NCBI RefSeq assembly: GCF_036924535.1
Contig: NZ_JAZHRT010000001.1
Location: 3,782,001 to 3,846,000, forward strand
Reading direction: 5' to 3'
DNA length: 64,000 nt
From: Bradyrhizobium sp. AZCC 2262
GTDB lineage: Bacteria > Pseudomonadota > Alphaproteobacteria > Rhizobiales > Xanthobacteraceae
Shown here: positions 53,360-63,369 of the stretch, piece after piece
Layout: every line of letters starts with the position of its first letter
Position numbering within the stretch: position 1 is the stretch's first letter
Notes under the pieces: generated by a model
Databases searched by the model: none
Seen by the model: only the letters and a program-made list of their open reading frames with translations
What the model was told of the DNA's origin: nothing
Made by a program: the position numbers and the translations under genes

Positions 53360-53965
53360 TCAGGCCAGCCGGCGCTGGCCCTTCGGTGTCGGCCGGAGCA
53401 TCGCAAGGCCGAGCGCCGCTTCGTTACTCGGCGGTGGCGTCGGGTCGACGATCGTCGCACCAGCGGCTGCACGGCCCTCCAGGTCAGCACGGACCTCGGC
53501 GATCATCTCGTCGAAGGCCGAGAGCGCCGAGGCCGCGTCGCCGCCGCCGAGCTGCTCGATCATGTCCGAGGTCACCTTCTCGATCGTGAGGTCACCGAAC
53601 GCGCCAGGAGGGCCGATCTCGATCCTCTCGCGCATGAACCCGAGCAGCCTCGCCTTCAGGCCCGCCGCGTTGCTCGCGGCACCGAACTGTTCGGCGGCGA
53701 CCGCGCCGTCGAAGACCCGGTCGAATTGCTCGGTCAGCGTGTCGACCGTTGTCCGCGTTTTCCGCTCCGCCGGAGCCGTCAGCTCGGCAATACGTGCGCG
53801 GACCTCATCTTTTTTCATCAACCGGGATGCAGCCATTGCTGCGGCATGTCCTTCGGCCGCGTAACCGGCCATCTGGTAGATTTGCGCCTGGCTGAGACCC
53901 TGGGTAGCGCCCCGAACGGTGAGCTGGGCGAAGTTCTCGTGCTTCTGGTTTGTGAGAGCTGGCAT
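53360..53965 (-). CDS. Terminase small subunit-like protein
   Basis: 201 residues from MPALTNQKHENFAQLTVRGA. The first 70 residues (LSQAQIYQMAGYAAEGHAAA, MAASRLMKKDEVRARIAELT) match the TerS helix-turn-helix pattern: LTxKQxxFxxxxxxG ... AYxxAGY ... ASRLxxxxxVxxRIxEL. The remainder is helical with a Pro-rich end. No large terminase gene is present; phage satellites often carry TerS alone to redirect packaging. Confidence 0.65.
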   Translation of the reverse strand: MPALTNQKHENFAQLTVRGATQGLSQAQIYQMAGYAAEGHAAAMAASRLMKKDEVRARIAELTAPAERKTRTTVDTLTEQFDRVFDGAVAAEQFGAASNAAGLKARLLGFMRERIEIGPPGAFGDLTIEKVTSDMIEQLGGGDAASALSAFDEMIAEVRADLEGRAAAGATIVDPTPPPSNEAALGLAMLRPTPKGQRRLA

Positions 53966-54006
53966 GTGTTTAACCCTACACCGGCAGGCGTGATGGCCAA
54001 TAGCCT

Positions 54007-54106
54007 GGTTTCCGGTTTCTGCCAGTTTCCAGAAACTTCGGGTTTGTATCTCACAGGCGCGCGCGTGTAGCCGATAATTGAAGGTTTCGGAAACCACCGG
54101 AAACCT
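54007..54106. promoter_or_regulatory. Cluster of GGTTTCCGG-type repeats
   Basis: GGTTTCCGG (54007-54015), the dyad GTTTCTG...CAGAAAC (54015-54036), GGTTTC-G-GAAACC (54083-54095) and CCGGAAACCT (54097-54106). Five or six iterated half-sites upstream of the TerS-like gene, as in operator arrays or replication iterons. Confidence 0.5.
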
Positions 54107-54218
54107 GAGACCGAGATCGGCCCTGCCAAATTTTTTTCGCAAGCGTTTTTCAACCGCACCGTGTCGGGCATTTGCGAGCTGCGTAACAGGTTAGTTGCAA
54201 GCATGCACCGTGTTTTTG

Positions 54219-54305
54219 CATTGAAACAGTGTGGCCGGTAGGAGGCCGCGACCGCGCGTTACCTGCGTTTCAATGAAGTGTTACAGCAATGCAGCGGCTG
54301 TAACA
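54219..54305. promoter_or_regulatory. Dyads ahead of the primase operon
   Basis: CATTGAAAC (54219-54227) paired with GTTTCAATG (54267-54275), and TGTTACAG (54279-54286) with CTGTAACA (54298-54305) around an 11-base centre. Placed 85-170 bases before the first gene of the primase operon. Confidence 0.5.
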
Positions 54306-54390
54306 TCGCCTCTTCAACTGTTGCGACGCATAGCGCAGGGATCGGCACCTCCTTATCGTGAAAAGGCTGGTTCAACGAGCGGAGGTGCAG

Positions 54391-54570
54391 ATGTCACAGC
54401 GTGAGAAGAAGGCCTGTCAGGCCTGGTTCGACGAACCGGAGATAGCGCAGATCGACCACTGGCGTCGCCGGCAGGCCGTCATCCCGACGATAGCGGAAGC
54501 GATGCGCGTGCTCGTCAAGCGCGGCCTAGCGGCAGAAAACGGTGGTGAGGAGCGGGGACAGGCGGCATGA
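54391..54570 (+). CDS. Small RHH-like protein
   Basis: 59 residues: MSQREKKACQAWFDEPEIAQ, IDHWRRRQAVIPTIAEAMRV, LVKRGLAAENGGEERGQAA. The DHWRRRQxxIPTxAEAxRxLVxRGL pattern is that of a ribbon-helix-helix DNA binder. GGAGG is 6 bases before the ATG. First gene of the primase operon; stop overlaps the next start. Confidence 0.6.
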   Translation: MSQREKKACQAWFDEPEIAQIDHWRRRQAVIPTIAEAMRVLVKRGLAAENGGEERGQAA

Positions 54571-54890
54571 ACCACGACCCGTCGCTGCAAGGCGGGTCGT
54601 GGCAGGAATGCGAAGAGTTCGGAACGCTCAACAATTATCCTGTCGCCGCCGCTGCCGCAATAGTCGCACGCGCCTGCACGTGTGCGGACATGAACGCTGT
54701 CACGTTGGTCGATGCTGGTATCGACATGCAGCAGCTCGCGCATGTGGCCGAGCGCGCGCTTATGCCGACCCCGCAGGTGGTGCCAGCGGCGATCTGCGAC
54801 ATCGCCGACGTCACCACCTTCTGCACCTTCGCACGAAACCGCCTCAGCGAGCCTGAACGCCGCTACTACCGCCTGCGGAGCCGGTCATGA
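54567..54890 (+). CDS. Hypothetical protein in primase operon
   Basis: 107 residues: MNHDPSLQGGSWQECEEFGT, LNNYPVAAAAAIVARACTCA, then YYRLRSRS at the end. ATGA overlaps on both sides. No family recognised; position suggests a replication accessory role. Confidence 0.55.
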   Translation: MNHDPSLQGGSWQECEEFGTLNNYPVAAAAAIVARACTCADMNAVTLVDAGIDMQQLAHVAERALMPTPQVVPAAICDIADVTTFCTFARNRLSEPERRYYRLRSRS

Positions 54891-56293
54891 GCGAGCCCAA
54901 AGCAAAGCCGACCCTGGTGGACTTCGACGAGCGCCTTAGCGCCGAACAAGCCGCGAAGGACATCGCCCCAGAGCTGTCCGAGGACTATGTCGCGCTCGAG
55001 TTCGTCGAACGGAACATTGACGCCGTTCGCTTCGACCACACCAAAAAGCGCTGGCACGTTTGGTCGGGGAACCGCTGGAAGAGGGACGCGACTGCCGTTG
55101 CCTTCGCCTGGACTCGCAGCCTGGTGCGCGGCTTGGCGAGCAACCAAAAGAGCGCCGGAGACCGGCGGCGTCTCGGCTCGCTCAAGTTCGCCGATGGTGT
55201 GGAGCGGTTTGCACGCACCGATCAGCGGATTGCGGTCACGCACGACCATTGGGACCGGAACATCGAGGTGCTAGGCACGCCGGGCGGCATCGTCGATCTT
55301 CGGACAGGTGAACTTTTCGCCCCCGCGCCCGAGCTGTTCATCACGCGCTCCACCGCCGTCGATCCCGACGACATCGCCGACTGCCTCCGGTGGCTGCAAT
55401 TCATCAACCAGGTCACCGCCGGTGACGCGGCGCTGAGGCGTTTCCTGCAGCAATGGGCCGGTTATTGTCTAACCGGCGAGACCAGGGAGCAGAAGCTCGC
55501 GTTCATTTTGGGTCCTGGCGGCACCGGCAAGAGCACCTTCGCTGCCACGTTGCGAGGGATCATGGGGGACTACGCGATCTCGGCCGCGATGGAGACTTTC
55601 GCCGACGCGAAGTTCGAACAGCATCCCGAGCAGATCGCGCGCCTCGACGGCATGCGAATGGTGGTGGCGTCGGAGACCGAGGCCGGACACAAGTGGCGCG
55701 CGAACCGCGTGAAGTTGCTCACCGGCGGTGACGCCGTCACCGCGAGACACTTGTTCGAAAACAGCTTCGACTTCCGGCCGAAGTTCAAGCTGACGTTCCT
55801 GGGCAATCACGCACCGGCGATCACCAACCTTGAAACTGCGATCCAGCGCCGGTTTCTGGTGGTGCCGTTCAACCACAAGCCGGTGGAGCCGGACCTGCGC
55901 CTCGACGACATCCTTGCCAGGGAGTGGCCGGGCATCCTGCGGTGGATGATCAAGGGCGCGGTCGACTGGTATGAGCATGGCCTCATGGTGCCGAAGGCCA
56001 TCAGCGAAGCCACCACGCAATACTTCGACGAGCAGGATGTCTTCCGGCAGTGGCTGGAAGAGGCCTGCGAGGTCGATCCGAAGAACGAACATCTCATGGA
56101 GAAGTCCGTCGACCTGTTCGGGTCGTGGTCGCTGTTCGCCAAGGCCCATGGCGAGGTGGCTGGCACGCAGGCAACGTTCAACGAAAACCTCCGGTTTCGC
56201 GGCTTCGAGGTGAAGGCGATCAAGGCGCTCGGCACCAAGGGGTGCCGGAGAATCAGGCTGAAAATCCAACCGCATTGGAGTGACGAGTCATGA
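54887..56293 (+). CDS. P4/D5-type primase-helicase
   Basis: 468 residues. N-terminal D5_N-like part (DYVALEFVERNIDAVRFDHT, KKRWHVWSGNRWKRDATAVA), then a superfamily 3 helicase with Walker A GPGGTGKST (residues 209-217) and GMRMVVASETEAGHKWRANR with the motif B acid, and FLGNHAPAITNLETAIQRRF (sensor/arginine finger). Typical replication protein of phages and satellites. It lacks an obvious N-terminal polymerase domain, so it may be the helicase half only. Confidence 0.9.
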   Translation: MSEPKAKPTLVDFDERLSAEQAAKDIAPELSEDYVALEFVERNIDAVRFDHTKKRWHVWSGNRWKRDATAVAFAWTRSLVRGLASNQKSAGDRRRLGSLKFADGVERFARTDQRIAVTHDHWDRNIEVLGTPGGIVDLRTGELFAPAPELFITRSTAVDPDDIADCLRWLQFINQVTAGDAALRRFLQQWAGYCLTGETREQKLAFILGPGGTGKSTFAATLRGIMGDYAISAAMETFADAKFEQHPEQIARLDGMRMVVASETEAGHKWRANRVKLLTGGDAVTARHLFENSFDFRPKFKLTFLGNHAPAITNLETAIQRRFLVVPFNHKPVEPDLRLDDILAREWPGILRWMIKGAVDWYEHGLMVPKAISEATTQYFDEQDVFRQWLEEACEVDPKNEHLMEKSVDLFGSWSLFAKAHGEVAGTQATFNENLRFRGFEVKAIKALGTKGCRRIRLKIQPHWSDES

Positions 56294-56604
56294 AGCACGA
56301 CCCCCTTGTTGATGCTGTAAGGAGCCGAGACATGACCGACACCGTCCACGAGCCCCCGCGCGCCCCGCAGCGGGAGGAGGTGCGCGAGATGCTCACCGCT
56401 GAACAGGTGCTCGCACTGATCCCGGTCAGCCGCACAACGCTGTTCCGGCTGGAGAGGGACAAGCTGTTTCCGCTGGGTCAGGCGATCACCCCGCACCGCA
56501 AGCTGTGGTTTCAGGATGAGGTCGTAGCTTGGCAGAAGGCCCTGCAAGACCCGGATAGCACACTCTCGCAGACAATGGCCCTGCGCGCGCGGCGCGGCAA
56601 TTAA
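56290..56604 (+). CDS. AlpA-like excisionase/regulator
   Basis: 104 residues. MLTAEQVLALIPVSRTTLFR, LERDKLFPLGQAITPHRKLW, FQDEVVAWQKALQDPD: the MerR-like winged helix of AlpA-family regulators (LxxxEVxxxxGxSRTTLxRxxxxGxFPxxxxxGxRxxxWxxxEVxxW). ATGA overlap with the primase. In P4-like elements AlpA controls integrase expression; here it is at the opposite end from int. A terminator follows 60 bases later. Confidence 0.85.
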   Translation: MKHDPLVDAVRSRDMTDTVHEPPRAPQREEVREMLTAEQVLALIPVSRTTLFRLERDKLFPLGQAITPHRKLWFQDEVVAWQKALQDPDSTLSQTMALRARRGN

Positions 56605-56649
56605 CCGTTGCTGATTTTCCTGTGCTTCCAACTCCAAAAAGCACCTGAG

Positions 56650-56672
56650 ATTAGCCCGACGTTAGCCCGAGC
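56650..56672. promoter_or_regulatory. Possible integrase arm-type sites, right
   Basis: GATTAGCCCG (56650-56659) and GTTAGCCCGAG (56662-56672), tandem, inverted relative to the left-end GGGCTAATC words. About 60 bases inside the right core. Confidence 0.4.
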
Positions 56673-56690
56673 TTCTCGGGCTATTTTTTT
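56664..56690 (+). terminator. Terminator of the primase operon
   Basis: TAGCCCGAG-CTT-CTCGGGCTA followed by seven Ts. Strong rho-independent terminator inside the right end of the element; it also insulates the surE operon side from reading in. Confidence 0.88.
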
Positions 56691-56727
56691 GTGTAGTTAA
56701 ATCAGCTGGTTAAGCGAATTGACAAAA

Positions 56728-56738
56728 TTGGTGCAGAG
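56728..56738. repeat. Right attachment core
   Basis: TTGGTGCAGAG followed by aattcgcatccgtcaaaa: the minus strand reads ATG CGA ATT CTC TGC ACC AA (M R I L C T N), i.e. the displaced native start of surE at 56747. Confidence 0.9.
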
Positions 56739-56842
56739 AATTCGCATCCGTCAAAATGCCTTCTGGTTCAGGTCGAGGCAGACTGTTGCCTTTGGCGTCG
56801 TCTTATCCGGCTATCGCGGCTGAGGCAAACCGGCCGATTTCC

Positions 56843-57292
56843 TTATGTTTTCTTCATCCAGACGCGCCAGGGGCGTGCGAATCTGGCGCCGCCGTCGATT
56901 TTGATCTGCAGGGCTGGCAATTCCTGCTGTGACGGCTCGACGGTGTGCGGCTGCGGGCTCACGGCCTCCGGCGGGACCGGAGGCGGCGGCGGCTCGACGG
57001 ATGCGAGCGGCTCCGGCGGCGCGATGGGCTCAATCGCCAGAACCGGCGCAGCTTCCGGCGCCGATCCCGCCTGCGGCTGCGGATGTCGCGTCCGCGCAAC
57101 CGACAGCCCCTTCTCGAAATCCTCGGCCTTGAGCCACGCCTTGGCACGCAAGCTCTCTATGAGATCGTCGTCCCACAACCGGGCCATTTCGATATCGAAG
57201 GCCCCCTCCAGCCGCTGATCAATCAATTGCATCCCATGGCCGGTAACAGCCCATTGCCTCCCGATCCAAAAGATGTCGCGATGCAATGCCAT
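56843..57292 (-). CDS. Conserved hypothetical protein of the serS-surE operon
   Basis: 149 residues: MALHRDIFWIGRQWAVTGHG, MQLIDQRLEGAFDIEMARLW, DDDLIESLRAKAWLKAEDFE, then a Pro/Glu linker and end WRVWMKKT. Starts 12 bases after the serS stop on the same strand and was followed by surE after 95 bases before the element integrated. No known function. Confidence 0.65.
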   Translation of the reverse strand: MALHRDIFWIGRQWAVTGHGMQLIDQRLEGAFDIEMARLWDDDLIESLRAKAWLKAEDFEKGLSVARTRHPQPQAGSAPEAAPVLAIEPIAPPEPLASVEPPPPPVPPEAVSPQPHTVEPSQQELPALQIKIDGGARFARPWRVWMKKT

Positions 57293-57304
57293 TTTCGCCT
57301 TGCG

Positions 57305-58669
<1,365 letters not shown>

Positions 58670-58721
58670 TCACGCATTATGTTGACATTTAACGTTTAGT
58701 TTGCGCATCCCGTACCACATC

Positions 58722-58823
58722 CGTCATCGCCCGCGAAGGCGGGCGATCCAGTATTCCAGAGGCGTCTGTGCTGAATCGAGACGCCGCGGCGTACTGGATT
58801 CCCCGCCTTCGCGGGGAATGACG
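58722..58823. repeat. Palindromic intergenic repeat (second family)
   Basis: cgtcatcgcccgcgaaggcg then ggcgatccagtattcca, a central loop, then actggattccccgccttcgc and ggggaatgacg. Different from the gtagcccgg family but also hairpin-forming; common in rhizobial intergenic DNA. Between serS and tatC. Confidence 0.8.
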
Positions 58824-58849
58824 CCTGATGGGGGCCCGAGAACGGCGCC

Positions 58850-59671
58850 CTATTCCGCCGGGTTGGCTTCCGGGGGCGGGCTGGCGGGCGGAGGCGTGGT
58901 CGAGGCCTGCGCGGCAGCGGCCTTCTTTTCCACGATGCGGACGGCGATGATCGAGCCCTCGTAGAGGCCGAGCAAGGGTATGGCGAGCGAGGCCTGGCTG
59001 AGCACGTCGGGCGGCGTCAGCACGGCGGCGATCACGAAGGCGATGACGATGAAATAGCGCCGCTTCTCGCGCAGCATCCGCGAGGTGACGATGCCGATCC
59101 GCCCCAAAAGCGTCAGGATCACGGGCAGCTGGAACGCGATGCCGAAGGCGAAGATCAGCGACATCATCAGCGACAGATACTCGCCGACCTTGGGCAGCAA
59201 CTGGATCTGCGCACTCTCCTCGCCGCCCACCTGCTGCATGCCGAGCGAGAACCGCACCAGCATCGGCAGCACCACGAAATAGACCAGCAGTGAGCCGAGC
59301 ACGAAGAAGAATGGCGTTGCGATCAGGTAAGGCAGGAACGCGCCGCGCTCGTGCTTGTAGAGCCCGGGCGCCACGAATTTGTAGATCTGCGTCGCCACGA
59401 TCGGGAAGGAGATGAACCCCGCGCCGAACAGCGCGAGTTTCAATTGCGTGAGGAAATATTCCAACAGCGCGGTGTAGATGAATTTCGAATTTTCCGCGCC
59501 CGCGACCCAGACGAACGGCCAGACCAGCACGTTGTAGATCTGCTTGGCGAAGAAGAAGCAGAAGATGAAAGCAATGCCAAAGCCGAGCAGCGCCTTGATC
59601 AGCCGCGAGCGCAGCTCGATCAAATGATCCATCAACGGCGCCTTGCTGGCCTCGATGTCCTCGACGGTCAT
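58850..59671 (-). CDS. tatC: Twin-arginine translocase subunit TatC
   Basis: 273 residues, six membrane helices. [60 protein letters not shown] and the last helices [35 protein letters not shown]. Binds the RR signal and forms the receptor with TatB. Start overlaps the tatB stop by 4 bases. C-terminal Pro-rich tail. Confidence 0.96.
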   Translation of the reverse strand: MTVEDIEASKAPLMDHLIELRSRLIKALLGFGIAFIFCFFFAKQIYNVLVWPFVWVAGAENSKFIYTALLEYFLTQLKLALFGAGFISFPIVATQIYKFVAPGLYKHERGAFLPYLIATPFFFVLGSLLVYFVVLPMLVRFSLGMQQVGGEESAQIQLLPKVGEYLSLMMSLIFAFGIAFQLPVILTLLGRIGIVTSRMLREKRRYFIVIAFVIAAVLTPPDVLSQASLAIPLLGLYEGSIIAVRIVEKKAAAAQASTTPPPASPPPEANPAE

Positions 59672-60183
59672 GACGCTTTGGCGTCCTTGAGAACGTCAGG
59701 CGCCGCCGGCGCGATATCCTGCGCTGTCGCCTGAACTTCACGTGTGATCGCAAGCGGCTCGGAGGCTGCCGCGTGCGCCTCGGCCTCGACGAAGGTTTCC
59801 GGCACAGGCTCTGCCGGCGTCGTCGGCGTAACGGGCTCGCCGATCGCGGACGCCACCTGCGCATCGTTGGCTGTGGCGGCAGGCTTGTCGATATCGCCGA
59901 TCTGCAGGGCGTCGCCGACGTCCTTTTGCAGCGAGGTCATGAGATTGCTGGGTGAGAGCCCGGTCGCGGCTTCCTTGACCTCGTCAAAACTTTTCTTGAG
60001 GTCGGCCATTTCGGCCTCGCGCATCGCTTCCTGGAACTGGCCCTGGAATTCGGCGGCCATCTTGCGGGCCTTGCCCATCCATTGCCCGATCATGCGCAGG
60101 ACGCCCGGCAGCTCCTTCGGGCCGATGGCAATCAGCGCGACAACCGCGATGACGACCAGTTCACTCCACCCGATATCGAACAT
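59668..60183 (-). CDS. tatB: Twin-arginine translocase subunit TatB
   Basis: 171 residues. N-terminal single helix [20 protein letters not shown] with [10 protein letters not shown], then an amphipathic helix ([20 protein letters not shown]) and a long acidic tail. Normal order tatA-tatB-tatC on the minus strand. Confidence 0.94.
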   Translation of the reverse strand: MFDIGWSELVVIAVVALIAIGPKELPGVLRMIGQWMGKARKMAAEFQGQFQEAMREAEMADLKKSFDEVKEAATGLSPSNLMTSLQKDVGDALQIGDIDKPAATANDAQVASAIGEPVTPTTPAEPVPETFVEAEAHAAASEPLAITREVQATAQDIAPAAPDVLKDAKAS

Positions 60184-60285
60184 GAATTCTTCCGCTCGCG
60201 CGAGACGTCCGCGCCCAAATCCCTATTTAGCAGATTTGGGGCCGCCCGCGCCTTTTCTCAAACCGGCTTTCAACCGATGTCCGGT

Positions 60286-60531
60286 TCAGACAGCCTTGCT
60301 GCCGACATCCGTCCGTGCCGCCGTCGGCGCCGGCGCCGCGTTGTGATCGATGGTCTTCACCGGTTCTGCGGGCTTCTCGGCAGCCGTCTTGTCGTCGTCC
60401 TGCATGCCCTTCTTGAAGGCCTTGATGCCCTGCGCGACATCACCCATCAGGTCCGAAATCTTGCCGCGGCCGAACAGCAGCAGGACCACTGCAATCACGA
60501 CGATCCAGTGCCAAATGCTAAGCGAACCCAT
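60286..60531 (-). CDS. tatA: Twin-arginine translocase subunit TatA
   Basis: 81 residues from [20 protein letters not shown] (ATG at 60531), [20 protein letters not shown] and a short polar tail. The W-H-W-I-V-V and [11 protein letters not shown] motifs are the TatA signature. Starts about 190 bases after the scpB stop. Confidence 0.94.
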   Translation of the reverse strand: MGSLSIWHWIVVIAVVLLLFGRGKISDLMGDVAQGIKAFKKGMQDDDKTAAEKPAEPVKTIDHNAAPAPTAARTDVGSKAV

Positions 60532-60721
60532 CCTGCAACCCTCCAAAAGAGACGGCCGGATACCGGCCAAGCTTTGGCGGAAGGTAGGCCCGAGAGGCGT
60601 CAAAAACAAGGACCCATGCCGCGGCAAATCGCTGTCACGGCTACGTATTATGGCTATTATTAACCGCGCCTGGGCGAATAGTCGGCGGCGCCTTTGGGAA
60701 TAGCTGGCGGCGCCTTGGGAA

Positions 60722-61453
60722 CTAGCTTCCGCCGCCCTCTTCAGGCTCGGCGGCCGGTGCCAGCAGCAGTTCCAGATTATCGCCTGCCTCCAGCGGATCC
60801 TCGTCCTCACGCAGTGCCACGTCGTCGGACGGCGTCGGAACGTTGAAGCCGGAAGGCAGCCGCGAATCCAGTAGCCCCGTACCCTTCAGCTCTTCCAGCC
60901 CCGGCAGGTCGCCGAGTGCTTCCAGGCTGAATTGGGAGAGGAACGCCTCCGTCGTGCCGAAAGTCAACGGCCGGCCCGGCGTCTTGCGGCGGCCGCGGGG
61001 GCGGATCCAGCCGGTTTCCAGGAGCACATCCAGCGTTCCCTTGGAAGTGATCACGCCGCGGATCTCCTCGATCTCGGCGCGCGTCACCGGCTGGTGATAG
61101 GCGATGATCGCAAGCACCTCGATCGCGGCGCGCGACAGGCGCCGCGTCTCCGTGCTTTCGCGCGTCATCAGCCACGACAGATCGCCGGCGGTGCGAAAGG
61201 TCCATTTGTTGGCGACGCGCACCAGATTGACGCCACGCGGGGCATATTCCGCCTGCAGTTGCGCCAGCGCCGCCTTGACGTCGACGCCATCGGGCATGCG
61301 CTTGGCCAGCGCCGCCTGATCGATCGGCTCGGCGGAGGCAAACAGCAGCGCTTCGAGAAGCCGCAATTCCTCGGGCCGCGCCTCAACTTCGGTATTCTGG
61401 TCGATGGGATGATCCTCGGCATCTTCCATGCGTTTTTCCGCCAGGCTTGCCAT
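60722..61453 (-). CDS. scpB: Segregation and condensation protein B
   Basis: 243 residues from [20 protein letters not shown] (ATG at 61453 with AAGGAG; a GTG six codons up is less likely). Two winged-helix domains: [20 protein letters not shown], and [20 protein letters not shown] with the [20 protein letters not shown] loop. With ScpA it forms the kleisin complex for SMC chromosome condensation. Overlap with scpA ends. Confidence 0.94.
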   Translation of the reverse strand: MASLAEKRMEDAEDHPIDQNTEVEARPEELRLLEALLFASAEPIDQAALAKRMPDGVDVKAALAQLQAEYAPRGVNLVRVANKWTFRTAGDLSWLMTRESTETRRLSRAAIEVLAIIAYHQPVTRAEIEEIRGVITSKGTLDVLLETGWIRPRGRRKTPGRPLTFGTTEAFLSQFSLEALGDLPGLEELKGTGLLDSRLPSGFNVPTPSDDVALREDEDPLEAGDNLELLLAPAAEPEEGGGS

Positions 61454-61470
61454 GGCTAGGTCTCCTTCCA

Positions 61471-62298
61471 CTACTCGACCGTCATATCCGGCGCAGGCAT
61501 CGCTGCCTGCGGCGGACGCTTACGAAAATACAGCGGCGCGAACGCCTCTTTCTGGTTCAATTCCATTTCGCCTTCGCGCACCAGTTCGAGCGCTGCGGCA
61601 AAGCTCGACGCAAACACCGTCGCCTTCTGCGAGGGATCGACCACGTAGCTGAGCAGGAAATCGTCGAGGCAGCTCCAGTCCTCGGCCTCGGTCATGCCGA
61701 CCAGCCGCTCCAGCGAGGCGCGCGCTTCTGCAAGCGACCACACCGTGCGCTTGGCCAGATGCACCGTCGCCAGTACGCGCTGCTGGCGCTGCACGGCATA
61801 GGCCGTGAGCAGGTCGAACAGCGTCGCAGTGAATTTGGGATGGCGGATTTCGGCGATCGATTCCGGATTGCCGCGCGGAAAGATATCGCGCTGGAACTGC
61901 GGCCGGTTCATCAGCCGGTTGGCGGCTTCCCGGATGGCCTCTAGCCGGCGCAGCCGGTTGGCGAGCGCGGTAGCCATTTCCTCGGCGCTGGGTCCGTCCG
62001 GGGTCGCCGGTTCGGGCAGCAGCAGCCGCGATTTCAGGTACGCCAGCCAGGCGGCCATCACGAGGTAATCGGCCGCGAGCTCGAGTCGGATCTTTCGCGC
62101 AGCCTCGATGAAGGTCAGATACTGATCGGCCAGCGCCAGGATCGAAATCTTGGCGAGATCGACCTTCTGCTGCCGCGCCAGCGTGAGCAGCAGGTCGAGC
62201 GGGCCCTCATAGCCCTCGACGTCGACGACCAGCGCCGGCTCGCCGTCGGTGATTTCGGCAGGCCGTCCGGTCTCAAACGATAGAATCTCAGCCGTCAT
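61471..62298 (-). CDS. scpA: Segregation and condensation protein A
   Basis: 275 residues. Kleisin of the SMC complex: VDVEGYEGPLDLLLTLARQQ, KVDLAKISILALADQYLTFI, AADYLVMAAWLAYLKSRLLL and a C-terminal winged helix with FLLSYVVDPSQKATVFASSF. Start overlaps nagZ stop by 4 bases. C-terminal Pro-rich tail of about 15 residues. Confidence 0.95.
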   Translation of the reverse strand: MTAEILSFETGRPAEITDGEPALVVDVEGYEGPLDLLLTLARQQKVDLAKISILALADQYLTFIEAARKIRLELAADYLVMAAWLAYLKSRLLLPEPATPDGPSAEEMATALANRLRRLEAIREAANRLMNRPQFQRDIFPRGNPESIAEIRHPKFTATLFDLLTAYAVQRQQRVLATVHLAKRTVWSLAEARASLERLVGMTEAEDWSCLDDFLLSYVVDPSQKATVFASSFAAALELVREGEMELNQKEAFAPLYFRKRPPQAAMPAPDMTVE

Positions 62299-63317
62299 GC
62301 CGTTCCAACCCGATCCATCAACGCTTCAAGTTCAGCCCGCGCCGCCTGCCGGTCGAAGGGCTCTGGCTCTCTCCGCGAGGCCAGCGCCCGCCTGGCACGA
62401 TCCAGGGCTTCGCCCGCCAGCTCCGGCGTCTCGCGCGCCACGTCGCGCATCTCGTCGAGCTTGCCGTTGCAATGCAGGACCACATCGCAGCCGGCGTTGA
62501 CGATGGCGCGTGTCCGTTCGGCGATCGATCCCGCCAATGCATTCATGGACACGTCATCACTCATCAACAAGCCTTGGAACCCAATTCCGCCGCGAATCAC
62601 CTGCCGGATGATTGTCGCAGAAGTCGTCGCCGGTTGGGCGGGGTCTAATGCGCTAAACACAACATGTGCGGTCATCGCCATCGGCAGGTTCGCCAGCGGT
62701 TGAAACGCGGCGAAATCCGTCCGTTCCAGCTCTTCCCGCGACGTATCAACGGTCGGGAGCCGGAAATGGCTATCCGCGGTGGCCCGTCCGTGGCCGGGAA
62801 TGTGCTTCAGGACCGGCAGCACGCCGCCCTGCTCCAGCCCCTCCGTAACGGCGCGGGCGATTGCCGCGACCTTGGCCGGGTTGGTTCCATAGGCCCGGTT
62901 GCCGATCACGGCGTCCGCGCCGGCCACCGGAACGTCCGCCAGCGGCAGACAATCGACTGTTATGCCGAGGTCGATCAGGTCCGCCGCGATCAGGCGGGAG
63001 CTCAGCCGGGCGGCGTTGAGGCCCAGAGCCGGGTCCAGATCATAGAGCGCGCTGAAGGTGGCGCCCGGCGGATAGGCCGGCCAATGCGGCGGCCCCAGCC
63101 GCGCCACCCGCCCGCCTTCCTGGTCGATCAGCACCGGGGCATCCGCCTCGCCCAGGCAGTTTCGTAATTCCCCCACAAGCGCAGAGACTTGATCAGGGGC
63201 CTCGATATTGCGTTTGAACAGGATGAAGCCCCACGGGCGCTCGGCGCGAATGAACTCACGCTCCGCGGCGGTCAGTCCTGTTCCGGATATGCCGGTAATG
63301 AAGGCCCGTGTGCTCAT
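62295..63317 (-). CDS. nagZ: Beta-N-acetylhexosaminidase
   Basis: 340 residues, glycoside hydrolase family 3, cleaving GlcNAc-anhydroMurNAc in peptidoglycan recycling. VLIDQEGGRVARLGPPHWPA, the catalytic-loop motif KHIPGHGRATADSHFRLPTV (general acid His) and the nucleophile Asp in LLMSDDVSMNALAGS are all present. Cytoplasmic, no signal. Typical neighbour of scpA in alphaproteobacteria. Confidence 0.95.
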   Translation of the reverse strand: MSTRAFITGISGTGLTAAEREFIRAERPWGFILFKRNIEAPDQVSALVGELRNCLGEADAPVLIDQEGGRVARLGPPHWPAYPPGATFSALYDLDPALGLNAARLSSRLIAADLIDLGITVDCLPLADVPVAGADAVIGNRAYGTNPAKVAAIARAVTEGLEQGGVLPVLKHIPGHGRATADSHFRLPTVDTSREELERTDFAAFQPLANLPMAMTAHVVFSALDPAQPATTSATIIRQVIRGGIGFQGLLMSDDVSMNALAGSIAERTRAIVNAGCDVVLHCNGKLDEMRDVARETPELAGEALDRARRALASRREPEPFDRQAARAELEALMDRVGTA

Positions 63318-63369
63318 GAGGGCCGATTAACCGTACCCCGCTAGGGGGTCAAGGAAACCGCAGATAATT

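Larger units (their letters stand above)
41164..56738 (+). mobile_element. Integrative element in the 5' end of surE (satellite-like)
   Basis: Bounded by direct copies of TTGGTGCAGAG (extended match 15 of 17 to TTGGTGCAGAGRATWCG). Carries a tyrosine integrase beside the left core, an AlpA-like gene and a primase-helicase at the right, a terminase-small-subunit-like gene, a resolvase and small phage-like genes, plus cargo. Removing 41175-56738 rebuilds surE with its native start and its place after the small gene 56843-57292. Length about 15.6 kb. Confidence 0.9.

Noticed and set aside
56640..56830. tRNA or tmRNA as attachment site of the element
   Set aside because: The core lies in the first codons of surE and no tRNA-like sequence is at either border.
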